Assembly (NCBI RefSeq): GCF_024626525.1
Contig: NZ_JANJGU010000001.1
Span: forward strand, 186,001-250,000
Length of the DNA: 64,000 bases
Reading direction: 5' to 3'
Origin: Lederbergia panacisoli
GTDB taxonomy: Bacteria; Bacillota; Bacilli; Bacillales; Bacillaceae_C
This document shows positions 26,883 through 36,714 of this stretch, one piece after another; the first letter of the stretch is position 1; each line of letters starts with the position of its first letter. Below the pieces are notes generated by a model. That model had not been told where the DNA came from and ran no database searches. It saw only the letters and a program-made list of their open reading frames with translations. The position numbers were made by a program, and so were the translations under genes.

Positions 26883-26925
26883 AAAAAACCAGCCCAATAA
26901 CCCATAAATAATTGGACTGGTTTTT
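26883..26925 (-). terminator. Terminator downstream of panD
   Basis: AAAAACCAG-CCAAT pairs with ATTGGACTGGTTTTT; bidirectional A/T runs. Between it and panD (26930-27126) there is only a GTAAAAGCC/GGCTTTTAC hairpin (26960-26984) and a distant 12-bp inverted repeat. Confidence 0.85.
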
Positions 26926-27022
26926 AGATAATGGCTGTTTTCTTAAAGTTTGTTGTTTGTAAAAGCCCAAAAGCCGGCTTTTACACCAATTTAGAAAGTT
27001 TAACAGTTCTTATGAAGTATCC

Positions 27023-27118
27023 AGCTCTTTTCTCAGTTGGATTATTCATTTTGAAGACAGAATCCATTTTTCGTCGTTAAAATTCATAGTTATGAGTAAC
27101 AATGTATGAGAAAAGAGC
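27023..27118. repeat. 12-bp inverted repeat with ~70-bp loop downstream of panD
   Basis: GCTCTTTTCTCA at 27025-27036 is mirrored by TGAGAAAAGAGC at about 27107-27118, just after the panD stop codon. The loop is AT-rich with no ORF. It could be an RNA stem protecting the panD 3' end; no known family recognised. Confidence 0.55.
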
Positions 27119-27126
27119 CTAGTTAA

Positions 27127-27510
27127 TCAGAAAATTGTTGTTTCTGGTTCGTAATGAATCATATCTTTAATTTTATTATCTTTTGTCATGAGTGCAATTT
27201 TAGGTTGGTGTGCATGAATCTTTTCTTCCGGAACTAAAGCATATGAAATGATGATGACGATATCACCTGGCTGCACGAGCCTCGCAGCTGCGCCGTTTAC
27301 ACAAATGACGCCAGAACCTTTTTCACCTTCAATAATATATGTTTCAAAACGAGCCCCATTATTATTATTTACAATTTGAACCTTTTCATTTGCTACCATA
27401 CCAACTTTTTCTAAAATGTCTCTGTCGATCGTGATACTTCCGACATAATTTAAATTTGCCTCTGTTACCGTTGCTCTATGGATTTTTCCATTCATCATCG
27501 TACGAAACAT
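27127..27510 (-). CDS. panD: Aspartate 1-decarboxylase (pyruvoyl-dependent)
   Basis: Makes beta-alanine from aspartate for pantothenate. The proenzyme self-cleaves at G24-S25 ([10 protein letters not shown]), the serine becoming the pyruvoyl group. Other family residues: K9 in [10 protein letters not shown]54 in the [16 protein letters not shown] region, and [12 protein letters not shown]. At 127 residues it is complete. In B. subtilis panB-panC-panD is one compact operon; here a 946-bp gap filled by palindromic repeats lies between panC and panD, which probably changes their co-expression. Confidence 0.97.
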   Translation of the reverse strand: MFRTMMNGKIHRATVTEANLNYVGSITIDRDILEKVGMVANEKVQIVNNNNGARFETYIIEGEKGSGVICVNGAAARLVQPGDIVIIISYALVPEEKIHAHQPKIALMTKDNKIKDMIHYEPETTIF

Positions 27511-27694
27511 GATGTTGGACCTCCTTATGATTGTATAGACTCTCGGCTTTCACCGAGTTAGATTTACTTGTGCTATATTTTTCTTGTCTCCTCCTACTTT
27601 TAATAGGGGGGATTGTGCATTTTATATTTGTAGAATTCCCAGTCTATAAAATGAGAATGAGATAAATAATCTACATACAACGTTTTCTGCTACC

Positions 27695-27820
27695 GTTGAT
27701 TTCCGTTCCAGTCGGACGCGTTCCGGGGGGCGCGGTGAGCCTCCTCGGCGGCTTCGCACCTTGCGGGGTCTCAACTTTCACGCTAATCCCCCAGGAGTGC
27801 CGCCTGGAACGTAGATCAAC
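27695..27820 (+). repeat. Repeat core A1 (bare core, 126 bp)
   Basis: Starts GTTGATTTCCGTTCCAG and ends GGAACGTAGATCAAC, imperfect terminal inverted repeats. It contains GAGCCTCCTCGGCGGCTTCG, GCGGGGTCTC and CCCCCAGGAGTGCCGCC. It carries neither of the two insert modules and thus defines the minimal unit. Confidence 0.9.
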
Positions 27821-28129
27821 TGGGATATATTTTCGCACATGGTAAGGCGACCGCTAATACTTTGTTCTCCAATCTCTTCCTTTTCATACGATATCTATAA
27901 AAAATGTAATTTTGTCGCTATTTTTGTCAATTTGAAAACGCCACAACAACTAGGAGAACTGACGTTCCACTTGAAGATTAATCAAAACTTAAAAAGATGC
28001 ACTATCTTTCCTTAAAGCTTATATTCTCTTCAATGGCTTTATCTTTATTAAAGGTCCTTTTCTAAAGTACTTTTGCCTTTAAAACAAAACCTTTTGTAGG
28101 TTGATTGGAGCGAAAGTGCGAGACTCCTG

Positions 28130-28190
28130 GTCAGCTAAAGACGGCCACGTCCTGTGGCCAACGCCGACACTAGGACGTCCTGTCCGTCGC
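28130..28190 (-). repeat. Module 2 (61-bp hairpin) in A2
   Basis: GTCAGC ... GCCGAC with inner GGCC ... GGCC, then ACTAGGACGTCCTGTCCGTC. It interrupts the core between CAGGAGTC and GGGATCAG and is absent from the left-hand cores A1, B1 and C1. Confidence 0.85.
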
Positions 28191-28240
28191 GGGATCAGCG
28201 GGACAGGTGAGACCCCACAGGCGTTTACGCCGAGGAGGCT

Positions 28241-28370
28241 CATAGAAATGCGTAAGCGCCTTGATCAGCCCCGACAAGCATAAGACAGATTACGCAGTGG
28301 CTTGCCTTTTAGCCACGTAGTAATATGACTTATGACCTCGTGGGGCTAGGCGCTGCAGCTAGACAAACCG
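28241..28370 (-). repeat. Module 1 (130-bp nested hairpin) in A2
   Basis: Nested palindrome: GGCGC/GCGCC, AGCCCC/GGGGCT, CATAAG/CTTATG and innermost TACGTGGCT/AGCCACnnCGTA pairs enclose a short loop. It is inserted in the core between GGGCGGT and GAGCCTCCTC (core orientation). Confidence 0.88.
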
Positions 28371-28456
28371 CCCGCCCCTAAGGTCCGCGAGCAACTGTAG
28401 CGGAAATCAACCTAGCACTATCTAGGTAAAGAAACAATGTTTGCAAAAATAGCCAT

Positions 28457-29329
28457 TTACACCTCGAAATTCCGAGAGCCTATTTGTGTCTCTAGAATGA
28501 TATTGTCGATTAATCTTGCCTTTGAAAATTTCACTGCTAGTGCAATGATTATTTTGCCGTGCAATTGTTTTAATTGTTCAAGGTTTGGAAAACTTAAAAT
28601 TTCAATATAATCAATTTCACCATTTGTATTAGTTTTAATATAGTCTTCCACGATATGAATGACAGTTGCTGGATTTGTTTCACCATTTTGTATCGCATCA
28701 GCAGCTTTTTTAAGGCCTTTATAGAGGTGTGGCGCATGCACTCTTTCTTCTTCTGATAAATAAACATTCCTAGAGCTTCGTGCAAGGCCATCTTCTTCTC
28801 TTTCAGTTTCAACCGGAATGAGTTGAATTGGAAAGTTAAAATCTTTGATTAATGAATCTACTACGGCAACTTGTTGAGCATCCTTCAATCCAAAATAAAC
28901 GTTGTCTGGCAACATAATATTAAATAATTTTATTAATATTGTCGCTACTCCATTAAAGTGTCCCGGCCTACTCCTGCCACATAGGACATCTGTTCGCTTC
29001 AATACATTAATTTCAAACGATGGCTCATTCGGATAAACATCAGCACGTTCAGGTAAAAATAATATATTGACACCCGCTTCTTCAGCAAGTTTTTGGTCCC
29101 TCTTGACATCACGTGGGTAGGCGTCAAAATCCTCACCTGGTCCAAACTGTAGCGGATTTACAAATATACTCATCACAGTTATATCATTATTTTCTAATGA
29201 TTGTTTGACTAATTTAATATGCCCATCATGTAAATATCCCATTGTTGGGGCAAACCCGATTGTAATCCCTTGTTTTTTCAACTGTAAAGCACGTGCTTGC
29301 ATAGCTTTTGTTGAAGTAATTATTTCCAT
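28457..29329 (-). CDS. panC: Pantoate--beta-alanine ligase (pantothenate synthetase)
   Basis: ATP-dependent ligation of pantoate and beta-alanine to pantothenate. HIGH-like motif GFAPTMGYLHDGH (~residues 26-38), FVNPLQFGPGEDF, CGRSRPGHFNGVATIL and YFGLKDAQQ (KMSKS-region equivalent LARSSRNVYLS). 290 residues, complete. GGAGG overlaps the end of panB and the ATG follows the panB stop after one base, so the two are translated from one message. Its 3' end abuts composite repeat A. Confidence 0.97.
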   Translation of the reverse strand: MEIITSTKAMQARALQLKKQGITIGFAPTMGYLHDGHIKLVKQSLENNDITVMSIFVNPLQFGPGEDFDAYPRDVKRDQKLAEEAGVNILFLPERADVYPNEPSFEINVLKRTDVLCGRSRPGHFNGVATILIKLFNIMLPDNVYFGLKDAQQVAVVDSLIKDFNFPIQLIPVETEREEDGLARSSRNVYLSEEERVHAPHLYKGLKKAADAIQNGETNPATVIHIVEDYIKTNTNGEIDYIEILSFPNLEQLKQLHGKIIIALAVKFSKARLIDNIILETQIGSRNFEV

Positions 29330-29330
29330 A

Positions 29331-30164
29331 TTATTTTCCTCCGTAAAGCAACTCTAGCTCGGAATCACTCATTGTAAAAGAATGTTGTTCTTCAGGAAAG
29401 GAAGAATCTTTAACTTCTGCAACATATTGTTGAATGCTTTCCTTTGTTAAAGTGTTGATATCACCATATTGTTTCACGAATTTCGGTACGCGCTCCACTC
29501 CAAATGTCAATAAATCATGGTAAACAAGAACCTGGCCATCGGTATTAATCCCAGCCCCGATTCCAATCGTTGGAATCTCCAATTTAGAAGAAACTAGAGT
29601 AGCCAGTTGTTTTGGAATGCATTCCAAAACGATAGAAAACGCTCCGGCTTCCTGGCATTTTATTGCTTCATCGATAAGAAGATTTGCTGCTTCTGCACTT
29701 TTACCCTGCACTTTATATCCACCTAACACACCAACAGTCTGTGGTGTTAAGCCAAGATGTGCCATAACTGGAACACCCGCTGCAGTGAGTGTCTTAATTG
29801 TACTTATTACCTCTCCACCACCCTCTACCTTAACAGCGTGAGCACCACCCTCTTGCATGAGTGCCGCAGCTGACTTTAAAGCATCTTCCTTACTGACGTG
29901 GTAAGTCATAAACGGAAGATCTGATACAATAAAGGTATCCGCAGCCCCCCTTCTGACTGCTTTCGTGTGGTGAATCATATCTTGCAATGTGACTGGTATA
30001 GTAGATTCATAACCTAACACAACCATCCCTAAAGAATCCCCGACTAAAAGCATGTCTACTCCCGATTGTTCTGCAAGCTTGGCTTGAGGAAAGTCGTAGG
30101 CCGTAACCATTGCAATTTTCTCTCGAGATTTTTTCATTTTTAAAAAATCAGTTGTCTGCTTCAT
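29331..30164 (-). CDS. panB: 3-methyl-2-oxobutanoate hydroxymethyltransferase
   Basis: Adds a hydroxymethyl group from 5,10-methylene-THF to 2-oxoisovalerate, the first committed step to pantothenate. TIM barrel with [15 protein letters not shown], metal-binding [23 protein letters not shown], and [20 protein letters not shown]. 277 residues, complete; AGGAGGAG upstream. First gene of a panB-panC unit; a terminator of birA lies about 60-100 bp upstream. Confidence 0.97.
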   Translation of the reverse strand: MKQTTDFLKMKKSREKIAMVTAYDFPQAKLAEQSGVDMLLVGDSLGMVVLGYESTIPVTLQDMIHHTKAVRRGAADTFIVSDLPFMTYHVSKEDALKSAAALMQEGGAHAVKVEGGGEVISTIKTLTAAGVPVMAHLGLTPQTVGVLGGYKVQGKSAEAANLLIDEAIKCQEAGAFSIVLECIPKQLATLVSSKLEIPTIGIGAGINTDGQVLVYHDLLTFGVERVPKFVKQYGDINTLTKESIQQYVAEVKDSSFPEEQHSFTMSDSELELLYGGK

Positions 30165-30221
30165 TTTTATTCTCCTCCTTTGTTTCAGAGGAAACGAATG
30201 TTTAGAGTGGATTTATCCGAC

Positions 30222-30261
30222 GTTAAAAAGGAGTCCTCTCCAAATAGGCAGAAGGACTCCC
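30222..30261 (-). terminator. Terminator of birA
   Basis: Minus strand GGAGTCCT / AGGACTCC followed by TTTTTAAC. The rest of 30262-30431 is AT-rich with no supported gene and presumably does not hold the panB promoter, which must lie between this hairpin and panB or upstream. Confidence 0.8.
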
Positions 30262-30431
30262 AAATATCTTCACTCGTTTCGGTCCTCTGTCCCCGTCCCT
30301 TTGGATCAAGGCAGAAATCAAATATAATTAAGTAATGAATAGTGGTGCAGTTCTCGAACAAGATACCGCCCATTTTGACATAATAATAAAATATTCATCA
30401 ATAGCATTATAACAAACTTCTTTTGCGATGA

Positions 30432-31415
30432 CTATGAGGGAAACTCAATATCCGCGGAATAAATATGGTGAACTTTTCCTTCTTTATCTTCCACTTTCAA
30501 TATGCCTTCATCTGTAATCCCGAGTGCGACTCCCGATATTTCTCCGGTTAAAGTTCTAGCAATGATTGCCTTTCCAATTCCGGCTGCATAGCTTTCCCAC
30601 ATAATTTTGAGCGGGGCAAAGCCCTCTTCCATATATAGTTCATAGTATTTTTCAAAGTATGTTAAAATTTTTTGAATCACTTTTGTTTTTGACACTGCAA
30701 GACCTGTTTCAATTTCTAGTGATGTAGCAATTTCTTTTACATTCTCGGGAAAATCTTCCGTCCTCTGGTTAACATTCATGCCAATTCCAATCACAAGAAA
30801 ATTTACTTTATCGGCTTCCCCTTGAAGTTCCGTAAGAATACCCGTCAGCTTTTTCCCTTTATAAAGGATATCATTCGGCCATTTAATATGAGGTTCTAAT
30901 CCCGTAATTTCTTCAATGGCTCGAACACAGGCTATTGCAGATATAAGTGTAAACTGTGGTGCTTTTTCCGGAGGCAGCTTAGGTCTGATGATCATACTCA
31001 TCCAAATCCCTTTTTGTTTTGAAGAGTGCCATGGTCGAGTCATTCTACCCTTTCCAGCGGTTTGTTCTCCTGCAATTACAATCGTTCCTTCAGGTGCACC
31101 TTCTCTTGCGGCCTTATGGGCAATAATTTGTGTTGATTCTACACAATCAAAATAATAAATCTTTCGTCCCATCGTTTTTGTTTTTAGTCCAAATAATATT
31201 TCATTGTCAGAAAGATGATCAGGTTTACTAATTAGTCGGTATCCTTTCTTACGAACGGCTTCTAATTCAAACCCTGATTTACGCAATTCTTCAATATGCT
31301 TCCATATCGCAGTTCTTGAGCAACCAATAATGTCCGCCAATGCTTGTCCGGATAAAAACTTTCCATCAGCATTTGCAAGAGCTTCATATAATTGTTTTTT
31401 CACGGAAGATGACAA
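30432..31415 (-). CDS. birA: Biotin--protein ligase / biotin operon repressor BirA
   Basis: Attaches biotin to acetyl-CoA and pyruvate carboxylase and, with biotinyl-AMP, represses biotin genes. N-terminal winged helix (~1-60: GQALADIIGCSRTAIWKHI) followed by the ligase domain with biotin loop GKGRMTRPWHS (the usual GRGRxxR has K for the first R), KWPNDILYKGKK and VIGIGMNVNQ. A C-terminal SH3-like domain covers ~275-327. Start chosen as TTG at 31415, with AAGGTGG upstream, matching the B. subtilis N-terminus; a GTG at 31427 has no ribosome site. It overlaps the 3' end of cca by 16 bp. Confidence 0.95.
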   Translation of the reverse strand: MSSSVKKQLYEALANADGKFLSGQALADIIGCSRTAIWKHIEELRKSGFELEAVRKKGYRLISKPDHLSDNEILFGLKTKTMGRKIYYFDCVESTQIIAHKAAREGAPEGTIVIAGEQTAGKGRMTRPWHSSKQKGIWMSMIIRPKLPPEKAPQFTLISAIACVRAIEEITGLEPHIKWPNDILYKGKKLTGILTELQGEADKVNFLVIGIGMNVNQRTEDFPENVKEIATSLEIETGLAVSKTKVIQKILTYFEKYYELYMEEGFAPLKIMWESYAAGIGKAIIARTLTGEISGVALGITDEGILKVEDKEGKVHHIYSADIEFPS

Positions 31416-32593
31416 GACTTCACCCACCTTTTTATCTCAGCTGCTTCGTTATAAATTTCATTATTGATGATCGCTTCTTCAATGCCCTCCATAATTACCC
31501 TTACCCAAGGACCAGCAGGTTTTTCACACCATTTTAAAATATCCTTACCTGAAATAGTTAAATCCTCCCGAGATGTAATAGGTAATTGCTTAAAGATATT
31601 ATGAATATTGCTTTCAATCTCTGAAATATCTTTATTTCGACTTGCTTGATAAGTCCGTTCCACAATTGTAGATATTTCTATTCCAGCACGATAATACTCA
31701 TATTTTGTCCATTCATGGTCCTTTCTCCTTTGTAATAGAGATAAGGAACGCAAGATGAATTGAATTTTTTTGCTAGGCAGCTTCCATTTTCTTAATAACT
31801 CATTTGAGTTCGTTTCATCCGTTAAATATACAGTTAAAATCCATAGCTCTATTTCATTTAATGGTTTGATAGGTAAAGACAATATTGATTTGATAATACT
31901 CTTATCATTAAATAAAGTCGGCCAAAAAGAATATATGTTTGTTTCTATTGCTATTTTCAACGCCTTTTCCCGATATGTACCGTTGAGCAGTTTCGTCATT
32001 TCTGCGGTTATTCTTTCAACCGAAATATGTTTCAACAAATAGGATAAATTGGCCATTTCTCTTTCAGTCTTCTGTTCAAGACTGAATCCTAGTTGGCTGA
32101 CGAAACGGATTGCCCTCATAACTCGTAATGCATCTTCCTTGAATCTTTCTGCCGCTTCTCCTACAGTTTCAATGATCTTATTATCAATAGCCATCTTTCC
32201 ATTATATGGATCGATCAAATTTCCTGCTCTATCCATTGCAATGGCGTTCATCGTAAAATCCCTACGACGTAAATCTTCATGAAGAGATCGAATAAATGTT
32301 ACAGATTGAGGTCGACGAAAATCCTCGTAATCCGATTCCGACCTAAAAGTAGTCACTTCAAATCCTTGTCCATTAAACAGGACAAGAATAGTTCCATGTT
32401 CGATTCCAACATCGACAGTTGATGAAAATATTTTCTTTATTTCTTCAGGTGTAGCTGAGGTTGCAATATCTACATCATGAATATCCCTATTTAGCAAATG
32501 ATCTCTTACCGCACCTCCAACAAAATATGCTTCGAAGCCAGCTTTTTCGATTTTTTCAAGTACGGGAGTTGCGGCAAGAAACATCTTATTCAT
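31400..32593 (-). CDS. cca: CCA-adding enzyme (tRNA nucleotidyltransferase)
   Basis: Adds or repairs the 3' CCA of tRNAs. Class II signature: GGAVRD (~26) and DVDIAT with the two catalytic aspartates (DxD, ~42), then RRDFTMNAIA and DALRVMRAIRF, ERITAEMTKLL. 397 residues, typical for bacilli. Start at ATG 32593, preceded by AAGGATGG, two bases after the bshA stop. It is part of a tight bshB1-bshA-cca-birA operon. Confidence 0.96.
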   Translation of the reverse strand: MNKMFLAATPVLEKIEKAGFEAYFVGGAVRDHLLNRDIHDVDIATSATPEEIKKIFSSTVDVGIEHGTILVLFNGQGFEVTTFRSESDYEDFRRPQSVTFIRSLHEDLRRRDFTMNAIAMDRAGNLIDPYNGKMAIDNKIIETVGEAAERFKEDALRVMRAIRFVSQLGFSLEQKTEREMANLSYLLKHISVERITAEMTKLLNGTYREKALKIAIETNIYSFWPTLFNDKSIIKSILSLPIKPLNEIELWILTVYLTDETNSNELLRKWKLPSKKIQFILRSLSLLQRRKDHEWTKYEYYRAGIEISTIVERTYQASRNKDISEIESNIHNIFKQLPITSREDLTISGKDILKWCEKPAGPWVRVIMEGIEEAIINNEIYNEAAEIKRWVKSCHLP

Positions 32594-32595
32594 GG

Positions 32596-33738
32596 CTACC
32601 ATCCTTGTCCGACACTTTGCATTAATGATTCATATAGTTTCTCATATTTTTCTACAATCAGATTTGATTGAAAACGTTCCAAAGGTGTCAAAGTTGCATT
32701 ATACGAAAATTCCTCAAGTAATGACTCATTTTGCAAAAGCCTAAGTGCCTTATTACTAATTTCATCTAAGTTAGCTAGTTCACAAATAAATCCATTGTAG
32801 CCGTCCATAATAACTTCAGGAATACCTCCAACATTCGTACCGATACACGGAACGCCACACGCCATAGCCTCTAAAGCAACGAGACCAAAGCTTTCTTTCT
32901 CGGAAAGCAATAGCATTAAATCGCTGATTGAATACAATTCCTCTAAATGATCTTGTCTACCAAGAAATAGCACCTTATCTTCAATATCTAAATCCTTTAC
33001 AAGCTTACATATTCTAGTGTTTTCAGGACCATCCCCAACAAGAAGAAGCTTTGCCGGAATTTCTTTTGAAATTTTTGCAAAGGAAGCAACGACATCACGT
33101 ACTCTCTTCACCTTTCTAAAGTTTGAAACATGAATGATCACTTTTTCATCTGCTTTTATTTTATAAGCCTTTCTTAAATGATCAGCATTTACTTTTCTAT
33201 AAACTCTTTCATCAATAAAATTATGAATAACATTTATATCTTTTTCGGCACCAACGACTTCGTTTGTCTGTAATTTTAGTGCGTTTGATACGGCTGTAAC
33301 AGAATCTGATTTTTCGATACCAAATTTGATTGCTTCTGCAAGTGTAGCGTCATAACCTAAAACCGTAATATCCGTTCCATGTAAGGTAGTGACAATTTTC
33401 ACATCCGTGCCTGCCATTTGCTTTGCTAATATTGCACATACTGCATGCGGGATAGCATAGTGAACATGTAAAATATCAAGTTGCTCTCTTTTTATAACTT
33501 CCGCCATTTTACTTGCTAAGGCAATATCATATGGGGGATATTGAAAAACTGAATATTGATTTACACTAACTTGATGAAAATATATATTATGATGTAGAAC
33601 ATCAAGTCGAAAAGGTAAATTTGAAGTTATAAAATGAATTTGATGACCCTTTTCTGCTAACATTTTTCCAAGCTCTGTTGCTATAACACCTGAACCGCCG
33701 ACGGTAGGATAACACGTAATTCCTATTTTTAATTTCAT
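32596..33738 (-). CDS. bshA: Bacillithiol glycosyltransferase BshA
   Basis: First step of bacillithiol synthesis: UDP-GlcNAc + L-malate to GlcNAc-malate. GT-B fold family GT4: N-terminal [46 protein letters not shown]-terminal donor site with [19 protein letters not shown] (E-x7-E) and [11 protein letters not shown]. 380 residues, complete. Its ATG overlaps the bshB1 stop as ATGA, indicating translational coupling to the next enzyme of the same pathway. Confidence 0.96.
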   Translation of the reverse strand: MKLKIGITCYPTVGGSGVIATELGKMLAEKGHQIHFITSNLPFRLDVLHHNIYFHQVSVNQYSVFQYPPYDIALASKMAEVIKREQLDILHVHYAIPHAVCAILAKQMAGTDVKIVTTLHGTDITVLGYDATLAEAIKFGIEKSDSVTAVSNALKLQTNEVVGAEKDINVIHNFIDERVYRKVNADHLRKAYKIKADEKVIIHVSNFRKVKRVRDVVASFAKISKEIPAKLLLVGDGPENTRICKLVKDLDIEDKVLFLGRQDHLEELYSISDLMLLLSEKESFGLVALEAMACGVPCIGTNVGGIPEVIMDGYNGFICELANLDEISNKALRLLQNESLLEEFSYNATLTPLERFQSNLIVEKYEKLYESLMQSVGQGW

Positions 33739-34451
33739 AGGTCTTCTCCAAACAAATTTTTATTTAGTAATAATGGTTTACTAGAAAGAAATCCTTCCGC
33801 AAACCTGACACCGACTTCTTTTCCGAATAATTGATCCCTTGCTGTCACACTTTCTATATATCCTTCAGTTAAGGGTGTTTGAACTCCACTTTCATTCATA
33901 AAAAATTGAGATTCATAAGCCTGAAGTGCATTCACTTTTTTGTCAATATAGTCGGTTATATCGACTACGAAGTCAGGAGGAGTAAAGCCATTGATCATGT
34001 ATTGGTATAAATATAATGCTTTATGAGGTGGAAGCTTGTCCTCTACTTCATATTTTCGAATACCTGCAGAAAAAAAAGCCTCTTTCACTAGATGGTAACA
34101 GTTCCCGTGATCCGGGTGGCGATCGTTATGATAAGGTGCAAAAATAACTTTTGGCCTATATTTTCTAATCACATTTGATATTTTTCTTATATGGTCGTCA
34201 GTTAAAAACAATCCTCGATCAGATAAATAAAGATTAACACGTTCTATCACTTCAAGTAAGCGTGCAGCAGTATTTGCCTCTATTCTTCTAGACTCCACAT
34301 TACCATTAGACGATAAATCGGCTTCAGTTAAATCACAAATAACAATTTTCTTTCCTTCTGCCGCCCACTTTGTAAGTGAACCAGCCATTCCAATTTCTAC
34401 ATCATCTGCATGAGCTCCAAAAGCAAGAATATCTACAGATTGGTGATCCAT
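33735..34451 (-). CDS. bshB1: Bacillithiol deacetylase BshB1
   Basis: Zinc-dependent deacetylase that converts GlcNAc-malate to GlcN-malate, second step of bacillithiol synthesis. LmbE/PIG-L family: [15 protein letters not shown] (zinc His and Asp, ~residues 11-25) and [15 protein letters not shown] with the further zinc His. About 238 residues. I moved the start to the ATG at 34451 (MDHQSVD), which has AAGGGGCGG upstream; the 17 residues before it are not family-like. In B. subtilis mgsA lies between dapB and this gene; it is absent here. Confidence 0.95.
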   Translation of the reverse strand: MDHQSVDILAFGAHADDVEIGMAGSLTKWAAEGKKIVICDLTEADLSSNGNVESRRIEANTAARLLEVIERVNLYLSDRGLFLTDDHIRKISNVIRKYRPKVIFAPYHNDRHPDHGNCYHLVKEAFFSAGIRKYEVEDKLPPHKALYLYQYMINGFTPPDFVVDITDYIDKKVNALQAYESQFFMNESGVQTPLTEGYIESVTARDQLFGKEVGVRFAEGFLSSKPLLLNKNLFGEDL

Positions 34452-34542
34452 AAAAGCCGCCCCTTTATATATATTACGATTCACACTTAAGACTGTTTTC
34501 AAATCATTTTATATGACGAAAACAGTCCTAAAGTATTTTATT

Positions 34543-35346
34543 CTAAAATAAAATATGCTCTAGTCCATAGACTAGTGTGTTCAATCCCATTACCGTTTCT
34601 ACCGACATTTTGACACCTGTCATAAAAGAAGCACGGTTATACGAATCATGACGAATCGTTAATGTTTCTCCAGGTGCACCAAATAAAACTTGTTGATGGG
34701 CAACTAGTCCCGGTAATCGTACACTATGAATATGCATGCCATCATAGTCTGCTCCCCTTGCACCTTGAATTGTTTCTTTTTCATTTGGATGCCCTTGTTT
34801 TTGTATTTCGCGATTTTCTGTAATCATTTGAGCCGTTTTTAAGGCTGTACCTGATGGAGCATCTAGTTTTTGATCGTGATGAAGTTCGATAATTTCAACA
34901 TTATTGAAATATTTAGCCGCCATTTGTGAAAATTTCATCATTAAGATTGCACCAATAGCGAAGTTAGGCGCGATAATACAGCCAATGTCTTTTTCTTCAG
35001 CTAATTTTCTTAATTCAGATATCTCTTCATTTGTAAATCCTGTAGTCCCAACTACCGAGCGTACGCCATGTAACAATGCCGTTTTAGTATGTAAATACCC
35101 AGTTTCAGGTACGGTCAAGTCTATTAAAACATCAGCTTCCACATTTTGAAAACACTCTTCTACATCTGTATAGATTTTGACATCTAGATTGGAAAAACCT
35201 TCTAGCTCAGAGAGCAGCATTCCATTATTTTTCCTATCTAAAACAGCAACTAATTCAAATTCAGGAGTGTCAGTTACTAATTTGACTGCCTCTTTACCCA
35301 TTCTACCTCGAGGTCCTGCCACTACTATTTTTATAGGATTCACCAT
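34543..35346 (-). CDS. dapB: 4-hydroxy-tetrahydrodipicolinate reductase
   Basis: NAD(P)H-dependent step to lysine, meso-diaminopimelate and, in spores, dipicolinate. Nucleotide-binding [13 protein letters not shown] near residue 6-18, [13 protein letters not shown], and catalytic [15 protein letters not shown] with the His-His and Lys residues. About 267 residues. Several starts are possible; ATG at 35346 is favoured by TGAGGATG upstream. It begins 1 bp after the stop of the MazG-like gene, so the two are coupled. Confidence 0.95.
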   Translation of the reverse strand: MVNPIKIVVAGPRGRMGKEAVKLVTDTPEFELVAVLDRKNNGMLLSELEGFSNLDVKIYTDVEECFQNVEADVLIDLTVPETGYLHTKTALLHGVRSVVGTTGFTNEEISELRKLAEEKDIGCIIAPNFAIGAILMMKFSQMAAKYFNNVEIIELHHDQKLDAPSGTALKTAQMITENREIQKQGHPNEKETIQGARGADYDGMHIHSVRLPGLVAHQQVLFGAPGETLTIRHDSYNRASFMTGVKMSVETVMGLNTLVYGLEHILF

Positions 35347-35347
35347 A

Positions 35348-35686
35348 TTATTCATCCTCACTTTTCCTCGTCCATCTGTCTTTATCTCGAGTATTAAATT
35401 TATTCATTACTTGATCGTGTGCTTCTTGCAAATCAATATTTAATGAATTTGCCAAGCAAATTAACACGAACAGCATATCCCCTGCTTCTTCCGAAATTGC
35501 TTTTTCTTCTTCCGATGTTTTTTTAGGTTTTTCTCCATAATGATGATTGAGCTCTCTCGCTAGTTCTCCGAGTTCTTCCGTCAGCCTAGCAAGCATTGCA
35601 AGGGGGCTAAAATACCCCTCTTTAAACTGACTAATGTATGAGTCTACTTCTTCTTGCATTTTCCTTAAAGTCTTTTGTTCTTCCAT
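35348..35686 (-). CDS. ypjD: MazG-like nucleotide pyrophosphohydrolase (YpjD)
   Basis: Small all-alpha NTP pyrophosphohydrolase, probably removing aberrant nucleotides. Metal-binding pattern [15 protein letters not shown] and [15 protein letters not shown] (E-x2-E ... E-x2-D) is clear. 112 residues, single MazG domain. It heads the minus-strand unit that runs into dapB and beyond, as in B. subtilis. Confidence 0.92.
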   Translation of the reverse strand: MEEQKTLRKMQEEVDSYISQFKEGYFSPLAMLARLTEELGELARELNHHYGEKPKKTSEEEKAISEEAGDMLFVLICLANSLNIDLQEAHDQVMNKFNTRDKDRWTRKSEDE

Positions 35687-35760
35687 CGTGTATCACCTTT
35701 CACCATTATGTTAGCTAATACCTTTTTTATATTCAAATAAAATCGCTTAGTGTAGTATTT

Positions 35761-35790
35761 TTGTACACCTTGTCAAAGATTGGTTATAAT
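35761..35790 (+). promoter_or_regulatory. Candidate sigma-A promoter of the YitT-family gene
   Basis: TTGTAC at 35761-35766, 18-bp spacer, perfect TATAAT at 35785-35790, about 45 bp before the ATG. Confidence 0.5.
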
Positions 35791-35835
35791 GAATTAGCTT
35801 CGTATCCAACATGACATTTAATCGGAGGCGATATC

Positions 35836-36711
35836 ATGAGAGTTGGAATCAGATTAAAAAATGTTTTCTTCATTCTCCTAGGTGCGGCCATCTTTTCTTT
35901 CGGGATTGTTCACTTTAATATGCAAAATAATTTGGCAGAGGGCGGATTTACAGGGATCACATTATTGCTTTATTTCGTATTTAATGTAAATCCTTCCATT
36001 TCAAACCTCCTATTGAACGTTCCTCTCTTCTTTGTTGGCTGGAAGCTACTAGGTAACAGATCTTTTGTATATACGATTATTGGAACGCTAGCTGTATCAT
36101 TATTCTTATTTATTTTCCAAAAATATCAAATAAACATACCTTTGAATGGCGATCTGTTTTTGGCCGCTTTATTTGCCGGAGTTTTCATCGGAATTGGGCT
36201 CGGCATTACGTTTCGATACGGAGGGACGACAGGCGGAGTCGATATTATCGCTCGTCTACTCCTTAAATATAAAGGATTCAGTATGGGTAGAACAATGTTT
36301 ATGTTTGATGCAGTCGTCATCACCGTCTCCCTTTTAACGTATTTAAACCATGTGCAAGCTATGTATACACTCGTAGCCGTTTTTGTAGGTGCGAGAGTCA
36401 TTGATTTCATGCAGGAAGGATCATATGCAGCGAGGGGAGCCATGATTATCTCCGAAATGCAGCATGATAAAATCGCTGATGAAATTTTAATGCAAATGGG
36501 TAGAGGAGTAACGGTTTTACGTGGCTATGGATCATTTACAAAACAAAATAAAGAAATCCTTTACTGTGTTGTAGCCAGAAACGAAATTGTTAACTTAAAA
36601 AGAATAATAAATGCCATCGACCCTCAAGCTTTTGTCTCCGTAACTGTCGTTCACGATGTGATGGGAGAAGGATTTACATTAGACGAAAATAAAAGGCCTT
36701 ATGACGTATAA
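35836..36711 (+). CDS. ypjC: YitT-family membrane protein (YpjC-like)
   Basis: Integral membrane protein of unknown function. Five to six hydrophobic segments in residues ~8-195, with the family's AEGGFTGITLLLYF, GIGLGITFRYGGTTGGVDI and SMGRTMFMFDAVVI; a C-terminal cytosolic DUF2179 domain (~215-285: GRGVTVLRGYGSFTKQNKEI, CVVARNEI). 291 residues, complete; GGAGG upstream. It is the only plus-strand gene between ponA and the right end and is followed by a terminator. Confidence 0.9.
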   Translation: MRVGIRLKNVFFILLGAAIFSFGIVHFNMQNNLAEGGFTGITLLLYFVFNVNPSISNLLLNVPLFFVGWKLLGNRSFVYTIIGTLAVSLFLFIFQKYQINIPLNGDLFLAALFAGVFIGIGLGITFRYGGTTGGVDIIARLLLKYKGFSMGRTMFMFDAVVITVSLLTYLNHVQAMYTLVAVFVGARVIDFMQEGSYAARGAMIISEMQHDKIADEILMQMGRGVTVLRGYGSFTKQNKEILYCVVARNEIVNLKRIINAIDPQAFVSVTVVHDVMGEGFTLDENKRPYDV

Positions 36712-36714
36712 ATC

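Larger units (their letters stand above)
28100..28411 (-). repeat. Repeat core A2 carrying both modules (312 bp)
   Basis: Inverted relative to A1: plus strand starts GTTGATTGGAGCGAAAG and ends GCGGAAATCAAC. Module 2 lies at 28130-28190 and module 1 at 28241-28370. 126 + 61 + 130 = 317, close to the observed 312. The right arm (CTAAGGTCCGCGAGCAACTG) is shared with B2 but not with C2. Confidence 0.88.
27665..28452. repeat. Composite repeat A: two head-to-head palindromic cores around an AT-rich spacer
   Basis: This fills the panC-panD gap. Outer left flank ATAATCTACATACAACG (27666-27682), core A1 (27695-27820), spacer (27821-28099), inverted core A2 (28100-28411), right flank TAGGTAAAGAAACAATGTTT (28422-28441). 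The left flank and the spacer segment at 27861-27891 recur in composite C. The spacer segments at 28026-28053 and 28082-28088 and the right flank recur in composite B. So the whole block, not only the GC-rich cores, is shared. No convincing gene is inside; the ORF at 28101-28283 is a by-product of the repeat. Confidence 0.85.

Noticed and set aside
28101-28283. 60-residue ORF in repeat A2 (and a similar one at 53144-53326)
   Set aside because: Entirely inside palindromic repeat DNA. The shared peptide (WSAKDGHV...GRPVRRG) simply follows the nucleotide identity of the repeat; there is no ribosome site, and the frame crosses the module boundary.
27665-28452. Considered a composite transposon
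   Set aside because: No transposase ORF or target duplication is visible in any of the three composites; only non-coding repeats and spacer.
30185-30373. 62-residue minus-strand ORF between panB and birA
   Set aside because: It spans the birA terminator, has no ribosome site and no family-like sequence.
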